NCBI GenBank assembly: GCA_038224615.1
Contig: JBBRFH010000206.1
Coordinates: 1 to 6,434 of the forward strand
DNA length: 6,434 bases
Direction: 5' to 3'
DNA from: JBBRFH01 sp038224615
GTDB lineage: Bacteria; Planctomycetota; Phycisphaerae; Tepidisphaerales; Tepidisphaeraceae
Shown here: positions 6,198 through 6,434 of the stretch, piece by piece
Layout: the number at the start of each line of letters is the position of its first letter
Position numbering within the stretch: position 1 is the first letter of the stretch
Position numbers and translations under genes: made by a program
Notes under the pieces: model-generated
Told to the model about the DNA's origin: nothing
Database searches by the model: none
The model's input: only the letters and a program-made list of their open reading frames with translations

Positions 6198-6434
6198 TTA
6201 TGCGCCGATGATTTGATCGATCACGCCATCCGTCGTCGTCTCGAACGGCAAGATCGTGACGCATGGCCCGACCGGTGCCCACGCAACGGCATCGCTGGTC
6301 GGCCCGAACATCGCCACCACGCGACGCCCGAGCATGGCGGCGAGGTGCGTGGGGCCGCTGTCGTTACCGAGGTAGGCGCTGCCGCTCAGGATCGCGTTGC
6401 ACAGTTCGTCAAGCGCCGCGCACTGCCTGACCGG
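6198..6434 (-). CDS. Glycosyltransferase family 9 (heptosyltransferase-type), C-terminal part, cut by window edge
   Basis: Reading the - strand from the right edge gives 78 residues ending in TAA, with no in-window start. The segment GSAYLGNDSGPTHLAAMLG (visible residues 18-36) followed by VVAMFGPTSDAVAWAPVGP is the diagnostic nucleotide-sugar-binding region of GT-B fold family 9 enzymes (WaaC/WaaF/RfaQ type). In these the D-S-G-P-x-H motif contacts the donor sugar nucleotide. Such enzymes add heptose or related sugars to lipopolysaccharide core or other surface glycans at the inner face of the membrane. The acceptor and donor cannot be told from the fragment. The N-terminal acceptor domain is off the window. 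The stop codon lies 16 bp from the convergent signal peptidase stop, with no strong terminator hairpin in the gap. Confidence 0.9.
   Translation of the reverse strand, partial: PVRQCAALDELCNAILSGSAYLGNDSGPTHLAAMLGRRVVAMFGPTSDAVAWAPVGPCVTILPFETTTDGVIDQIIGA

Overview
This is a GC-rich window with a codon choice of similar bias throughout. It looks like bacterial chromosomal DNA, most likely from a planctomycete (Phycisphaerae-like). That assignment is an inference. It rests mainly on the unusual signal peptidase, whose zinc ribbon directly follows the catalytic serine box and which carries a large beta-rich insert, plus a long TPR protein and abundant hairpin repeats between genes. No 16S or other marker gene is present to confirm it.

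Layout: (1) A long TPR-repeat protein on the + strand is cut by the left edge and ends at 2390. (2) A perfectly palindromic terminator at 2425-2448 separates it from a convergent gene. (3) A nucleotide-sugar epimerase (SDR family) lies on the - strand at 2486-3463. (4) A 263-bp intergenic stretch holds a 24-nt-period direct repeat and one copy of a two-hairpin repeat element. (5) A YqaB-like HAD sugar-phosphatase lies on the - strand at 3727-4320. (6) A 181-bp divergent intergenic region carries a second copy of the two-hairpin element in the opposite orientation. (7) A large type I signal peptidase lies on the + strand at 4502-6181. (8) The C-terminal part of a family 9 (heptosyltransferase-type) glycosyltransferase on the - strand runs off the right edge.

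Functionally, three of the five genes point to the cell envelope. The epimerase makes activated sugars, the GT9 enzyme transfers sugars to a surface glycan, and the signal peptidase matures exported proteins. The HAD enzyme is probably a small sugar-phosphate phosphatase. The TPR protein is a scaffold of unknown partner. Gene directions alternate (+, -, -, +, -), so only the epimerase and HAD genes could share a transcript, and a 263-bp repeat-bearing gap makes even that doubtful. This is therefore a loose neighbourhood rather than one operon.

The features most worth a second look are the pair of inverted hairpin elements flanking the HAD gene and the domain architecture of the signal peptidase. 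I saw no convincing new defence, mobile or CRISPR system.
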